This document shows positions 43,063 through 52,084 of a stretch of 64,000 nt of DNA, in pieces; position 1 is the first letter of the stretch, and every line of letters starts with the position of its first letter. The stretch spans positions 1-64,000 of the forward strand of contig CBDDBX010000026.1 in NCBI GenBank assembly GCA_965225955.1, given 5' to 3'. Source of the stretch: CBDDBX01 sp965225955 (GTDB lineage: Bacteria > Acidobacteriota > Aminicenantia > UBA2199). The notes beneath the pieces are model-generated. The model searched no databases, was not told the origin of the DNA, and worked only from the letters and a program-made list of their open reading frames with translations. Position numbers and translations under genes: made by a program.

Positions 43063-43977
43063 TTAAGAAGACACAGCTCTTAAAGTGAATACCACAACTT
43101 CAGGTTTACAGTATATTCTTGCAGGATAGAGGGATATACCTACCCCACTACTTGTATAACAGGACGTATTACCCTGCATCCACAAACCGTAGACCTTCTC
43201 CCTTTCGATCTTCATACCTGAAATAACCGGAATACCTCCAGGCAGACATATCTGGCCACCGTGAGTATGTCCGCTAAGTGCAAGGGAAGCGTCTTTGGCT
43301 TCTGCATAATCCATAAGTTCGGGAGAGTGGGAAAGGAAAACTGAACAGCCATCTCCCGGAATATCCCTGAAAGCCTCTTCTACGTCTGAAGAGTTGTAAT
43401 AGAAGCTATCATCTACGCCGACAATATATATAGAACTCTTACCAGATTTTACAGTTTCCGATTCATTAAAGAGTATTCTGCCCCCCTCTTCCTCAATTAT
43501 TCCTGCTATAGAGTACTCATCATGATTACCAAGGACACCTATAACCCGACTCTTCTTATTAAGAAACTGCATAAGACGCCTCAGCTTTCTCTCCATATTG
43601 CCTGTTCCACCTTTTCCTCTGAACCTGTAATCTCCCCCCATAAGAGCAAGGTCATAATCCAAAGGACACAATTTTTTCATAAGCACATCTACAAGCCCCG
43701 GCAGAGAATCTATATGCAGGTCCGACATAAAAAGAATTCTGTATCCATCAAAAGCCTGAGGTAGTCTCTCTGATGCCGCATCTATTTTTCGAACCTGTAT
43801 ATCGAAACAGTTCCTGTAGGCACGGCCTGCCATAAACCCAATATTCAGGCATGTACCTATAAGTGCAGGAAGATATCTGAAATCCCTGTATGTTTTCTTC
43901 TTTTTAACCCCATCTCTGAATCTTTTATCAAATGAGTCAAGCTCCATTGCTCTTCTGCGCCTGCTGATCGCCTTCAT
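43063..43977 (-). CDS. Metallophosphoesterase, YaeI/YkuE-like
   Basis: The 304-residue protein has an N-terminal hydrophobic segment (LPALIGTCLNIGFMAG) and the calcineurin-like metal-binding motifs: MSDLHID, MGGDYRF (where GD is usual), GNHDE, SHSPE and SGHTHGGQI. Relatives act on lipid A-type or phospholipid substrates at the membrane, for example the LpxG/YaeI group, but the substrate here is unknown. ATG 43977 is preferred, since GGGGGA sits just upstream; a start at 44061 would add 28 residues without a ribosome binding site. Confidence 0.87.
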   Translation of the reverse strand: MKAISRRRRAMELDSFDKRFRDGVKKKKTYRDFRYLPALIGTCLNIGFMAGRAYRNCFDIQVRKIDAASERLPQAFDGYRILFMSDLHIDSLPGLVDVLMKKLCPLDYDLALMGGDYRFRGKGGTGNMERKLRRLMQFLNKKSRVIGVLGNHDEYSIAGIIEEEGGRILFNESETVKSGKSSIYIVGVDDSFYYNSSDVEEAFRDIPGDGCSVFLSHSPELMDYAEAKDASLALSGHTHGGQICLPGGIPVISGMKIEREKVYGLWMQGNTSCYTSSGVGISLYPARIYCKPEVVVFTLRAVSS

Positions 43978-44355
43978 TATTCCCCCGTAATTTTCAATCT
44001 TATCTATATTTAGATATATACTCCGGTGTTTTTTTTCAAAAAATTGTTTGGTAAATTTCACCCCCCATTAAATTGATTTATGAAACATAAAAAACCTGTT
44101 GCTGTTTTCATGTTTATTGATGCTTCAGGATGGGAAGTTCTGAATTTTCCCAACTCAATCTGCAGTTACAGGCAGGTAGTTAAAATGCAGTCTGGATATT
44201 AATGTTTAAAAACCTTAACCATGTTTAACTCAGTTCAAATGAGTTGAAAGGTTATAAATATTGTGATCCCATCGGTTTTTCCACCATCTGCATAAGAAGC
44301 TGTCTTAAGATCCCGCTTTTTTGTAAAAGAGGGAGCCTGTGGTATTATCCTCTTC
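43978..44355. other. Divergent intergenic region
   Basis: No gene is seen. The dus promoter lies at its right end. The rest is AT-rich with no repeat that I recognise. Confidence 0.5.
44321..44348 (+). promoter_or_regulatory. dus promoter, leaderless
   Basis: TTGTAA (44321-44326), 16-base spacer, TATTAT (44343-44348). ATG 44356 starts eight bases after the -10 box, with no Shine-Dalgarno in between. Confidence 0.65.
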
Positions 44356-45315
44356 ATGAATATGGATAAGTTTTTCCTTGCACCTCTTCATGGATACACC
44401 TGTCCGGTTTTTAGAAAAACCTTTGCATCTATGGAGCCGGAAACTGATGGAATAGTTCCTCCGTTTATAGTTGCAGGATCTCAGATAAACTATTCTGAAG
44501 AGTATCTTCGTAATTTTCTTAAAACTCCTGAAGAGTGCGGTGAAGTAGTTCCCCAGATTATGGGAAGTGAAGAAGAGAGTTTCATAAAACTTGCCTCTAC
44601 TCTCACCAATATGGGATACAGATCTGTTAACTGGAATATCGGCTGTCCTTTTCATAAAATAACCAGAAAATTCCGTGGCGCAATGGTTCTTTCTGATCCG
44701 GCTTATATGGACAGGTTTCTCAGCAGAGTTGTTCCGGCACTTCCATGTAGCCTCTCAATTAAAACAAGAACCGGAATAGATAACCATTCTGAGCTTGGTG
44801 ACCTTATCAGGGTATTTAATAAATATCCCCTTGAATCACTGATTATCCATCCAAGGACAGCAGCACAGAAATATGAAGGGCATGCTGATACAGAAGCATT
44901 TATGAAAGCCATGAATCTCTATAACGGGAATCTGATATATAATGGAGATATAAACAGCGTTGCAGATTACAACATCAGAAGGGAAAAGTTTGGTGATAAC
45001 ATAGATTCCTGGATGATTGGGAGAGGATTAATTGCCAATCCTTTTCTGATTAAATCCATAAAGAATAACTTCATACCTGGAAATGAAGATTTTGAAAGCT
45101 ATTACAACCTTCTTTTTGACAATTTTTCTGCTAATTCGCCGGATTCCCGTAAACTTTTAAATGTTATGAAAGGGTACTGGAGTTTCTTTAAAGACTCTTT
45201 TGGTGAAAAATCTGAAGAGGTTTTTAAAAGAATTTATACATCAGATTCAGTTTCTGTCTATCTGGACAGAGTAAGAACGATAACAGAAAACTTCAGTTTT
45301 ACTTCTGATTCTTAA
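44356..45315 (+). CDS. tRNA-dihydrouridine synthase family protein
   Basis: FMN-dependent enzyme of 319 residues that reduces uridines in tRNA. It has the TIM-barrel hallmarks APLHGYTCPVF, VPQIMGSEEESF, WNIGCPFHKI (catalytic Cys region), SIKTRTGID, HPRTAAQKYEGHAD, YNGDI and MIGRGLIANPF. Which tRNA position it serves is not clear. The ATG appears leaderless. Its 3' end overlaps the convergent Hpt gene by 17 bases. Confidence 0.9.
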   Translation: MNMDKFFLAPLHGYTCPVFRKTFASMEPETDGIVPPFIVAGSQINYSEEYLRNFLKTPEECGEVVPQIMGSEEESFIKLASTLTNMGYRSVNWNIGCPFHKITRKFRGAMVLSDPAYMDRFLSRVVPALPCSLSIKTRTGIDNHSELGDLIRVFNKYPLESLIIHPRTAAQKYEGHADTEAFMKAMNLYNGNLIYNGDINSVADYNIRREKFGDNIDSWMIGRGLIANPFLIKSIKNNFIPGNEDFESYYNLLFDNFSANSPDSRKLLNVMKGYWSFFKDSFGEKSEEVFKRIYTSDSVSVYLDRVRTITENFSFTSDS

Positions 45316-45655
45316 CCTCTTTTACAAAAAGAGTGTACTCAGATCTGAGCTTCTGAAAAAGGTTTTCTATATTATCTATTACCCCTTTTCTTGCATTATC
45401 CTCCATATGCCTGGCAATATCACTTACAGATACAGCACCAACATTCCCTGCAGCTCCTTTAATGACATGGGATATGAGCACAATGTTTTCAGAATCCATT
45501 TTACCTACTGCCTGTTGCAACTCTTCAATTCTTCCGGGAATATCTGCAAAAAAGCTCTCAAGTACAACTTCCAGAAGATCTTTATCCCCCATTAACCTTT
45601 TTAATACCCCTTCACGGTCAAAAATAACGCCTTCACTCTGGAAACCACTTTCCAT
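45299..45655 (-). CDS. Stand-alone Hpt (histidine phosphotransfer) protein
   Basis: The 118-residue all-helical protein has the phosphoacceptor His63 in ISHVIKGAAGNVGA, the canonical HxxKGxxxxxG pattern. It would relay phosphate between hybrid kinases and receivers. No hybrid kinase is encoded nearby. Its stop lies inside the 3' end of dus on the other strand. Confidence 0.9.
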   Translation of the reverse strand: MESGFQSEGVIFDREGVLKRLMGDKDLLEVVLESFFADIPGRIEELQQAVGKMDSENIVLISHVIKGAAGNVGAVSVSDIARHMEDNARKGVIDNIENLFQKLRSEYTLFVKEVKNQK

Positions 45656-45867
45656 ATCTATCCTCCGGTTACAATAGTTACTACCCTTTAAAGATACAAA
45701 TAATGTAACTCTTCACCAGACCTTTTTCAACTCAGGTTCTTTATAAAAACAGAAAGCTTATGTGCTTTTGGAAAAAATTAATATTTATACATCTCTTTTT
45801 AAACTATCCCAATGTTGAAGATAATCTGAAATTGAAACATTATTTTTACATAATAAGGAGTTTAATA

Positions 45868-46275
45868 ATGCTTTCCTTAAAATGGGAAGAGAGATTCTCT
45901 GTTAATGTTAAAGAACTGGACAGACAGCACACATCTCTTATAGAAATGCTCAACCAATGCAACACTTTGATGAACACTGAACACAGCAACAGGGATGTAC
46001 TGGCTATAGTGCATAAACTGATCTTATACGCCAGAAATCATTTTACTCTTGAAGAGCAGTTTATGAAAGAAGCTGGTTATAACAAGCTTGAAGAGCATAA
46101 AAAGGAACATGAGCACTTCAAAAGCATAGTCACCTGTTTTGAAGATCAGTATAAGAAGGGGCAACCTCTGCTTATAAGCAATATTATGGAGTTCCTGATG
46201 GACTGGTTTGTTGAACACCTGCTGATTTCTGACAAAAAATATATAGAAACACTCAATAAAGCAGGTATAAAGTGA
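45868..46275 (+). CDS. Bacteriohemerythrin
   Basis: Di-iron oxygen-binding protein of 135 residues. The metal ligands are visible: His in DRQHTSLIEM, His/Glu in RNHFTLEEQFM, two His in HKKEHEHF and His/Asp in WFVEHLLISDKKY. It may store, deliver or sense O2 in a microaerobic or anaerobic cell. ATG 45868 has AAGGAG nine bases upstream; an upstream in-frame extension is rejected. Confidence 0.94.
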   Translation: MLSLKWEERFSVNVKELDRQHTSLIEMLNQCNTLMNTEHSNRDVLAIVHKLILYARNHFTLEEQFMKEAGYNKLEEHKKEHEHFKSIVTCFEDQYKKGQPLLISNIMEFLMDWFVEHLLISDKKYIETLNKAGIK

Positions 46276-46280
46276 ATAAA

Positions 46281-46307
46281 AAAGGGCACCTGACAGAGGC
46301 ACCCTTT
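46281..46307. terminator. Bidirectional terminator between hemerythrin and C69 peptidase genes
   Basis: Stem AAAGGG / CCCTTT with A-rich and T-rich flanks, between convergent genes (46275 and 46329). Additional GCACC / GGCAC pairing extends it imperfectly. Confidence 0.6.
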
Positions 46308-46328
46308 GTATTGTGATTAATATTTTTT

Positions 46329-47984
46329 TTAGTGCTGAGCTTCTTTCTTTTTCCACTGGATACTTTTAAGTTTGTCACCAGTAGAATCTGCTACTCTTTT
46401 TCTCCACTCTTCAGGATAACCTGGATGTGTTACTTTACCCTTTTCATTCTTAACATTGCCGTCAAGATATTTAAAGATAAGGTGTTCGCCAAGCTTCTTC
46501 CATCTCTTAACTGTATAAGCAGCCATTTCACATGAGTATTTTGTAAGATACTCTCTTGCAAGCTCAGGTGACTGTCTGTAAAGTTTCAGAGCAGCAGCTT
46601 CAGTTTCAGCCTGTTTTGCAAGGAAGTTACCTTCCAGCTCTCTCTGTACAAGCTGTACGTCCTGAATCATATCGCTGTATCTTGAATATGTGTAGTTTGC
46701 AACAAAATTGAACACCCAGAAAGCTGAATCCCAGGTAAACTGCTCAAAAGATCCTGTACCTACTCTGAAGTTGTAAGGAGCTTTACTCATACTTCCATAC
46801 ATTGGAACATATACTGAACTTGCAGCATCATCAACACCAAACCAGAGAACACCACCAATTGTGTCAGGCAGATTTGATCTCAGCTGTGCAACAAAAGAGA
46901 AAGCTGTCTGCTGAGTTGCAGTAGCTCTTTCATTGAAGTACTTATTTTCACCAGCTTTCCATGTAAGAGGTCTCCATCTGTATGGAAGTTTATATGGACC
47001 GGCTCCCAGATCTTTTGTCATATCCAGTTCAGTGCCTTCATAGTGATCTCTCATATACTCCATAAGGTCTCTTGCTGAAACTTTACCGTTTTCAGGTTTG
47101 ATCCATAGAGGCATAGGCTCTGCACCTTCAACACCTTTTGCATATTCAACATGCTTCTTCATTGAAGGAGCAATTCTGTTAAAGAAGCTCCATACTCTTG
47201 CTTCACAAAACCTCTGTGAACCGAATGAGAGTGGTGCATAAGCATCTGTAAAACTGAAATCTTTATCTTCACCTTTGAAATAACCCTTTTTTCTTGCAAA
47301 AGAGATTACATCGTCTGAATAGTAACAGTCAGGTTTCTTTACTTTCTTCTTGTTTTTATACTGAGGAAAAGTTCTGATTCTTGCCTGGTTTGCGTGAGCA
47401 CAGATATAACCTTCAGGAACTCTTCTTGCAACCCATACAGCACCTTTCTCTTCGCCTTTACCGATCATTTCCATGATCCATACTTCATTTTTATCAGCAA
47501 TAGAGAATGATTCGCCGGAGCTGTAGTAACCATATTTTTCAACAAGCTGTCCCATGGTTTTGATAGCTTCTCTTGCTGTTTTTGCTCTCTGAAGCGTAAT
47601 GTAGATCAGACTACCGTAATCGATAATTCCTTTCTTGTTTCTCAGTTCTCTTCTTCCACCAAAAGTAGTTTCACTGATTGCAAGCTGGTGCTCATTCATA
47701 TTACCAACAACTGAATATGTTCTCTCCACCTGATCGATTTCACCAAGATATACTCCTGTATCCCAGTCGTACACTTTAAGTTTGGTTCCTTTTATGTGGT
47801 AACCTGCAGGTGTGAAGTATAGTTCACCATATAGTGAGTGTGAATCAGCTGCATAAGTTATCATTACTGATCCGTCTTTGGATGCGCCTTTTGAAACGAG
47901 GAAATTGGTACAACTATTAAGATCCTGTACCAGAAGCCCCATCATAAAGGCCGTTAAAATCGTAAAAATAAGGATTCTGCGCAT
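46329..47984 (-). CDS. Secreted C69 (U34) family dipeptidase
   Basis: N-terminal nucleophile peptidase of 551 residues. The signal peptide ends NS, so processing exposes Cys25 (CTNFLVSKGASKDGS), the expected catalytic N-terminal cysteine of the family. GNMNEHQLAISETTFGGR and GESFSIADKNEVWIMEMIGK also match. It would hydrolyse dipeptides outside the cytoplasm. GGGAGGAG precedes the ATG. Confidence 0.92.
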   Translation of the reverse strand: MRRILIFTILTAFMMGLLVQDLNSCTNFLVSKGASKDGSVMITYAADSHSLYGELYFTPAGYHIKGTKLKVYDWDTGVYLGEIDQVERTYSVVGNMNEHQLAISETTFGGRRELRNKKGIIDYGSLIYITLQRAKTAREAIKTMGQLVEKYGYYSSGESFSIADKNEVWIMEMIGKGEEKGAVWVARRVPEGYICAHANQARIRTFPQYKNKKKVKKPDCYYSDDVISFARKKGYFKGEDKDFSFTDAYAPLSFGSQRFCEARVWSFFNRIAPSMKKHVEYAKGVEGAEPMPLWIKPENGKVSARDLMEYMRDHYEGTELDMTKDLGAGPYKLPYRWRPLTWKAGENKYFNERATATQQTAFSFVAQLRSNLPDTIGGVLWFGVDDAASSVYVPMYGSMSKAPYNFRVGTGSFEQFTWDSAFWVFNFVANYTYSRYSDMIQDVQLVQRELEGNFLAKQAETEAAALKLYRQSPELAREYLTKYSCEMAAYTVKRWKKLGEHLIFKYLDGNVKNEKGKVTHPGYPEEWRKRVADSTGDKLKSIQWKKKEAQH

Positions 47985-48026
47985 ATTAAAAAAACTCCTC
48001 CCGAAAATAATTTTCTTAAATAGTTA

Positions 48027-48055
48027 ATTCTAAACAAATAAATTTTTCCTGTAAA
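48027..48055 (-). promoter_or_regulatory. Promoter of the C69 dipeptidase gene
   Basis: Minus-strand TTTACA (48050-48055) and TAGAAT (48027-48032) with a 17-base spacer, about 43 bases before the ATG. Confidence 0.65.
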
Positions 48056-48080
48056 GAAAAATTGATACTAATTACTTCTA

Positions 48081-49304
48081 TCAGTCAGCTTCAACCTGAA
48101 TCTGTATATCTTCCAGAATATCTTCCTCATCAGATTTTGTTTCAGAAGAGGATTCATCTGAAGAGTTGAGCTTCACAATATCTTCACCGGTTCTGCTGAA
48201 AAACTCTGAAATTTTCATAAGCAGCTCCTTCCGGGCGTCTATTCTGTTTTTAAGATCACCGTTGGTTATTTCAAGGAGCTCTTTGTCACTTCTGACAGCT
48301 TCAATTCTTAATTCAAGGCCTCTCATATCATTACTGAGTACAGAATTTTCATCTTTCTGTTTTTCAAGATCTCCACCAAGAGTTTCGTTATCCAGTCTCA
48401 GAGTTTCAAGTTGCCTCTGCATATCTTCAAGTTTTGCTGAAAAATCATTTTCGGACTGTTTTATTCTGTTATCAAGAGTTGATATCTCTTCAAAAAGCTC
48501 AGCCTCTTTTTTAGAAAAGTCTTCAGCAATACGGTTTATTTCATCGTCTTTTCTGTTAATCTTCTCTTCTGTATCAGCGATCTTATTTCTCGCATCTTCA
48601 AGATCTTTGTTAAGAGCCTCTTTCCTTTCCTTAAGCCCCTTTACCTCTTCAGCTTTTTCCAGAGCCACCTGTTTCTGAGTCTCAGCTTCTGCTTTAAACC
48701 CTTCAGTGTCTGTTTCAGCTTTTTTCAGACGGTTTTCCATCTCCACTTTATCAGTCAGCAGATCTGTATTTTCCTGCTGGAGAAACTTATTCTGCTTCTC
48801 AAGAGACATAATCTGAGCTTCAAGTTTACTACCACCACTACTCTGATTATTTATTATATCTTTCAGCCCCTGGTTCTCTTTTTTAAGTTCTTCCAGTTCC
48901 ACAGACTCTTTTTCACTGGACTGCAGAGAGCTTTTAAGGTTCTCGTTTTCACGTTTCAGTGCTTTCAGTTCTTCAGAAGCCGCACTACTTACAGCATTGA
49001 CTTTAAGTCCATCATTTTCTCTTCTCAGGGCTTCCAGTTTTGCCTCAAGCTGTTTAACCTCTTCACTCCTGTCCAGTACCGGTGGAGTTACTTCAAATCT
49101 GTTGCCTGTTTCCATGGGCGCAGAAACACCCGTATTACCAAGAGGCTCATCGTTTGAAAAGAGAGGTTCATCTGTATTAAGCGAAAATATATCTTCTTCT
49201 TCCACCACCGGTGGAGTCTCATTACCTGAATTTATAAGACGGCTTGATAACAGATCATCAATTGAAAAATCGTCGGTTTTATTATTATCCATATGATCCT
49301 GCAT
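48081..49304 (-). CDS. Long coiled-coil protein of unknown function
   Basis: The 407-residue cytoplasmic protein is dominated by heptad repeats rich in Glu, Lys, Leu and Asn between about residues 70 and 375 (for example VKQLEAKLEALRREN, LKRENENLK). It is preceded by an acidic, disordered N-terminus and followed by an acidic tail. No membrane helix, ATPase or other domain is seen. It could be a structural or scaffold protein. A second ATG at 49292 has AGGA just upstream and may be the real start. Confidence 0.75.
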   Translation of the reverse strand: MQDHMDNNKTDDFSIDDLLSSRLINSGNETPPVVEEEDIFSLNTDEPLFSNDEPLGNTGVSAPMETGNRFEVTPPVLDRSEEVKQLEAKLEALRRENDGLKVNAVSSAASEELKALKRENENLKSSLQSSEKESVELEELKKENQGLKDIINNQSSGGSKLEAQIMSLEKQNKFLQQENTDLLTDKVEMENRLKKAETDTEGFKAEAETQKQVALEKAEEVKGLKERKEALNKDLEDARNKIADTEEKINRKDDEINRIAEDFSKKEAELFEEISTLDNRIKQSENDFSAKLEDMQRQLETLRLDNETLGGDLEKQKDENSVLSNDMRGLELRIEAVRSDKELLEITNGDLKNRIDARKELLMKISEFFSRTGEDIVKLNSSDESSSETKSDEEDILEDIQIQVEAD

Positions 49305-49326
49305 TATTTAATTTCTTCTTGATTTA

Positions 49327-49355
49327 AATTTAGCACAGGGATCACCCATTTTCAA
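49327..49355 (-). promoter_or_regulatory. Promoter of the coiled-coil gene
   Basis: Minus-strand TTGAAA (49350-49355) and TAAATT (49327-49332) with a 17-base spacer, 22 bases before the ATG at 49304. Confidence 0.6.
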
Positions 49356-49382
49356 GTAATCCGGAAAAAATGGAAATTAATG

Positions 49383-49411
49383 AAAAGAGGCTGTATGATA
49401 CAGCCTCTTTT
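49383..49411 (-). terminator. Strong terminator after the S9 peptidase gene
   Basis: Perfect 12-bp stem AAAAGAGGCTGT / ACAGCCTCTTTT with loop ATGAT; on the minus strand it runs into T residues 19 bases past the stop. Confidence 0.9.
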
Positions 49412-49429
49412 ATAGGCTTTTATACTGTA

Positions 49430-51583
49430 TTAAAGGTGTTCTTCAAAATATCTGGTTACGTGTCTCATCAGATGAATTCTGTCTTTTCCACGAACATTGT
49501 GAGGATGGGTGGGATATATAAGATAATCAACCAGTTTTCCGCTTTTAACACATTCACGCAGAAATTTCTGACTATGCTGCCACACAACTACGTCATCCTG
49601 TGCTCCATGAATAAGCATAAGCCGGCCTTTCAGATTGGCTGCCATAGAGTTCAGATCTGAATTTTTATAACCTTCCGCATTATCTTCAGGAGTATCCATG
49701 TATCTTTCACCATACATTACTTCGTAATATCTGTAATCTGTTACAGGTCCACCTGCAACTCCGGTTTTAAAGGCTTCAGGGTGTCTCAGCATCATATTGA
49801 GAGTCATGAAACCTCCATAACTCCATCCATGAACACCAATTCTTTCTGAATCTACAAAAGGAAGAGATTTCAGATACTTTACTCCCATCATCTGGTCACT
49901 GGTTTCAGGAATACCTATCTGACGATGAATGGCATTTTCAAAATCACGACCTCTTGCATCGGTACCACGGTTGTCCAGAGTGAAAGCAATATAGCCTTTC
50001 TGAGACATATAGTACTGCCACAATCTTCCTCCTCCAAGCCAGCTCTTCTTAACCAGCTGTGAGTGAGGTCCACCATATACATAAATTATAACAGGGTATT
50101 TTTTTGAAGGATCAAAATCTGCGGGCTTAATGATTCTTGCATAGAGATCTGTTTTACCATCTTCAGCTTTGAGTTTTACAATTTCCATTGAACCCAGATT
50201 AAAATCTTTAAGAGGGTTAACTGACTTATGAAGAACTCTCACTACACGGCCATTTCTGTTAAGTATCTGCTGGATACCCGGAACAGAAGGCGAAGAGAAA
50301 CTCTCCATCACATATCTGCCATCTCCACTGAGACGACCGTAGTGCATACCTTCCCCTTTAGTAAGTTTAACTCTTTTACCACTTTTTACATTTACTCTGT
50401 AGATATGTCTCTCAACAGGACTTACCTCTGCTGATTCATAGTAGAGGTTTGCTCCTTTTCTGTCTGATCCGAGGAATCTGGTAATATCCCAGTTACCACG
50501 GGTAAGATCTTTTAAAAAATTCCCTCTGTTATCAAAAAGCTTTATGTGATTGAAACCTGAAGCTCTGCTCATCCAGATCATACGGTTTTTCTTAGTACCG
50601 ATATGAATGAATCCACGCTTTGGTTCTACAAATTTACTGTGCTTCTCTTCATAAACAGTTTTATTAAAGTTACCTTCAGCTGCAGAGTATCTGTTGATTC
50701 TCAAGTGGTTCTGTCCACGATTCAGATGAGCAACAAGAACCTCTTTCTCGCCTGGTCCCCAGGTTATTGAAGGCAGATACTGCTCCTTTCCAAGACCAGC
50801 TTCACCATCTGTTTTAAGCCATACAGTTTTTCTGGTTTTAAGATTATAGATTCCAATAGTAAGATCTTCACTTCTCTGACCAGCCATAGGATATTTAACC
50901 ATTCTTACCTCTGCAGGTCTCTTCTCAATACTTACGATAGGGTAACTTTTAACCTCTCTCTCATCCTTTCTGTAGAAAGCCAGAAGGTTGCCGGAAGGCG
51001 ACCAGAACAGTCCACCGGAAACACCAAACTCATTACGACTTACAGTCTGACCACAAACTACTCCCTTATCTTTCTCATTGGTTACCTGAATCTTTTTACC
51101 TTCTGAAAAGATAAAAATATTGTTTTCAACAGTAGCCGCTACTCTCACAGAACTGCTGTCAGGCGTAAGGTTTGCAGCTTTTTTATCAACTTTAAGGGTC
51201 CTTACAGGAGTAAAATCAGGATATTTTAATACAACATAACTGTTCTTCCCTTTGATTCTGATACTGTTTCTGCTTATCCACTTATAACGGGGAAATCTTT
51301 TCAGTTCACTGAAAGCTTCAACTCCTTTCAGTTTCTCAGCAAGGATTTTAACTGTAATAAGTTCACTCTTTTTCTTCCCACCGGTTTTTCCCATATACAT
51401 GGTTTTTCCTTTTACCCATGTATAAGAAGATGTTCCGGGTATCCAGGAGTATGATACTCTGGATGGGGTTAGCCCTTTTCTTCTGGCCAGCATTGCATCT
51501 TCAATAGTAAACTCTTTTGTTTCTCCATAAAGGGCAAACATGTTTACCAGTGCCAGCACCAATACAACTAATGCTCTTTTCAC
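49430..51583 (-). CDS. Secreted S9 family peptidase, dipeptidyl-peptidase IV type
   Basis: The 717-residue exported serine peptidase has a signal peptide (about 1-20), an N-terminal beta-propeller domain and a C-terminal alpha/beta-hydrolase domain. The triad is visible: Ser in HGWSYGGFM, Asp in HGAQDDVV and His in THPHNVRG. The DPP IV-type propeller (FWSPSGNLLAFYRKDEREV) suggests removal of N-terminal Xaa-Pro dipeptides. The start is GTG 51583, overlapping the thioesterase stop (GTGA), with AGGAG upstream. Confidence 0.93.
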   Translation of the reverse strand: MKRALVVLVLALVNMFALYGETKEFTIEDAMLARRKGLTPSRVSYSWIPGTSSYTWVKGKTMYMGKTGGKKKSELITVKILAEKLKGVEAFSELKRFPRYKWISRNSIRIKGKNSYVVLKYPDFTPVRTLKVDKKAANLTPDSSSVRVAATVENNIFIFSEGKKIQVTNEKDKGVVCGQTVSRNEFGVSGGLFWSPSGNLLAFYRKDEREVKSYPIVSIEKRPAEVRMVKYPMAGQRSEDLTIGIYNLKTRKTVWLKTDGEAGLGKEQYLPSITWGPGEKEVLVAHLNRGQNHLRINRYSAAEGNFNKTVYEEKHSKFVEPKRGFIHIGTKKNRMIWMSRASGFNHIKLFDNRGNFLKDLTRGNWDITRFLGSDRKGANLYYESAEVSPVERHIYRVNVKSGKRVKLTKGEGMHYGRLSGDGRYVMESFSSPSVPGIQQILNRNGRVVRVLHKSVNPLKDFNLGSMEIVKLKAEDGKTDLYARIIKPADFDPSKKYPVIIYVYGGPHSQLVKKSWLGGGRLWQYYMSQKGYIAFTLDNRGTDARGRDFENAIHRQIGIPETSDQMMGVKYLKSLPFVDSERIGVHGWSYGGFMTLNMMLRHPEAFKTGVAGGPVTDYRYYEVMYGERYMDTPEDNAEGYKNSDLNSMAANLKGRLMLIHGAQDDVVVWQHSQKFLRECVKSGKLVDYLIYPTHPHNVRGKDRIHLMRHVTRYFEEHL

Positions 51584-51969
51584 TTGTTACTCCTTTTAAT
51601 ATTCTCTTCAAATTTTTTAATATCTATAACTACTCTGCGATGGAAACACTTGCCTATAATACCTTCACTATCTTCTCCGGTAATGGAAAAATCAAGTTTT
51701 TTTCCATCAACCTTTACCAGTTCAGCAGTAACGGTAACTGTATCACCAACGGCAGTTGCTTTTGTATGATCAAGATCAAGTTTTACTCCTACAGTAGTCT
51801 TCCCTGAATCCATAGCAGTTTCAACACCTTCATATGCAGCAGCTTCAAAAAAGGCTGCAAGAAAAGGAGTTCCAAGCACTTCAAGACCACCTGAACCTGC
51901 ACTTCGGGCTGTATGGTCAGAAGTAACTTTTTTTACAATTTTAAATATTCTGCCTTCCTGTAAATCCAT
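51580..51969 (-). CDS. Hotdog-fold thioesterase, FlK-like
   Basis: The 129-residue protein resembles fluoroacetyl-CoA thioesterase-type hotdog enzymes: AGSGGLEVLGTPFLAAFFEAAA (in pieces), VGVKLDLDHTKATAVGDTV and CFHRRVVIDIKKFEE. Most members hydrolyse small acyl-CoAs; the substrate here is unknown. ATG 51969 is chosen, with AGGAGG about ten bases upstream; the frame could start earlier at a TTG. It is coupled to the S9 peptidase by a four-base GTGA overlap, an unexpected pairing. Confidence 0.82.
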   Translation of the reverse strand: MDLQEGRIFKIVKKVTSDHTARSAGSGGLEVLGTPFLAAFFEAAAYEGVETAMDSGKTTVGVKLDLDHTKATAVGDTVTVTAELVKVDGKKLDFSITGEDSEGIIGKCFHRRVVIDIKKFEENIKRSNK

Positions 51970-52045
51970 TTTAAGTTTTGTCCTCCTCAAGAATCTGTAA
52001 TTCTACAACTGCAACACGTCAAAATCCACTTAATAACAAAAAGAT

Positions 52046-52074
52046 TTGCAACTTTTAATTGCAGACTATATAAT
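52046..52074 (+). promoter_or_regulatory. Promoter of the PP2C gene
   Basis: TTGCAA (52046-52051), 17-base spacer, TATAAT (52069-52074). ATG 52085 is ten bases after the -10 box, leaving a leader of about four bases. Confidence 0.7.
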
Positions 52075-52084
52075 TCATAGCAAA

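Noticed and set aside
48166..48678. 170-codon open frame antisense to the coiled-coil gene
   Set aside because: It mirrors the codon pattern of the heptad-rich gene on the other strand (Ser/Leu-rich translation), with no ribosome binding site and no recognisable domain.
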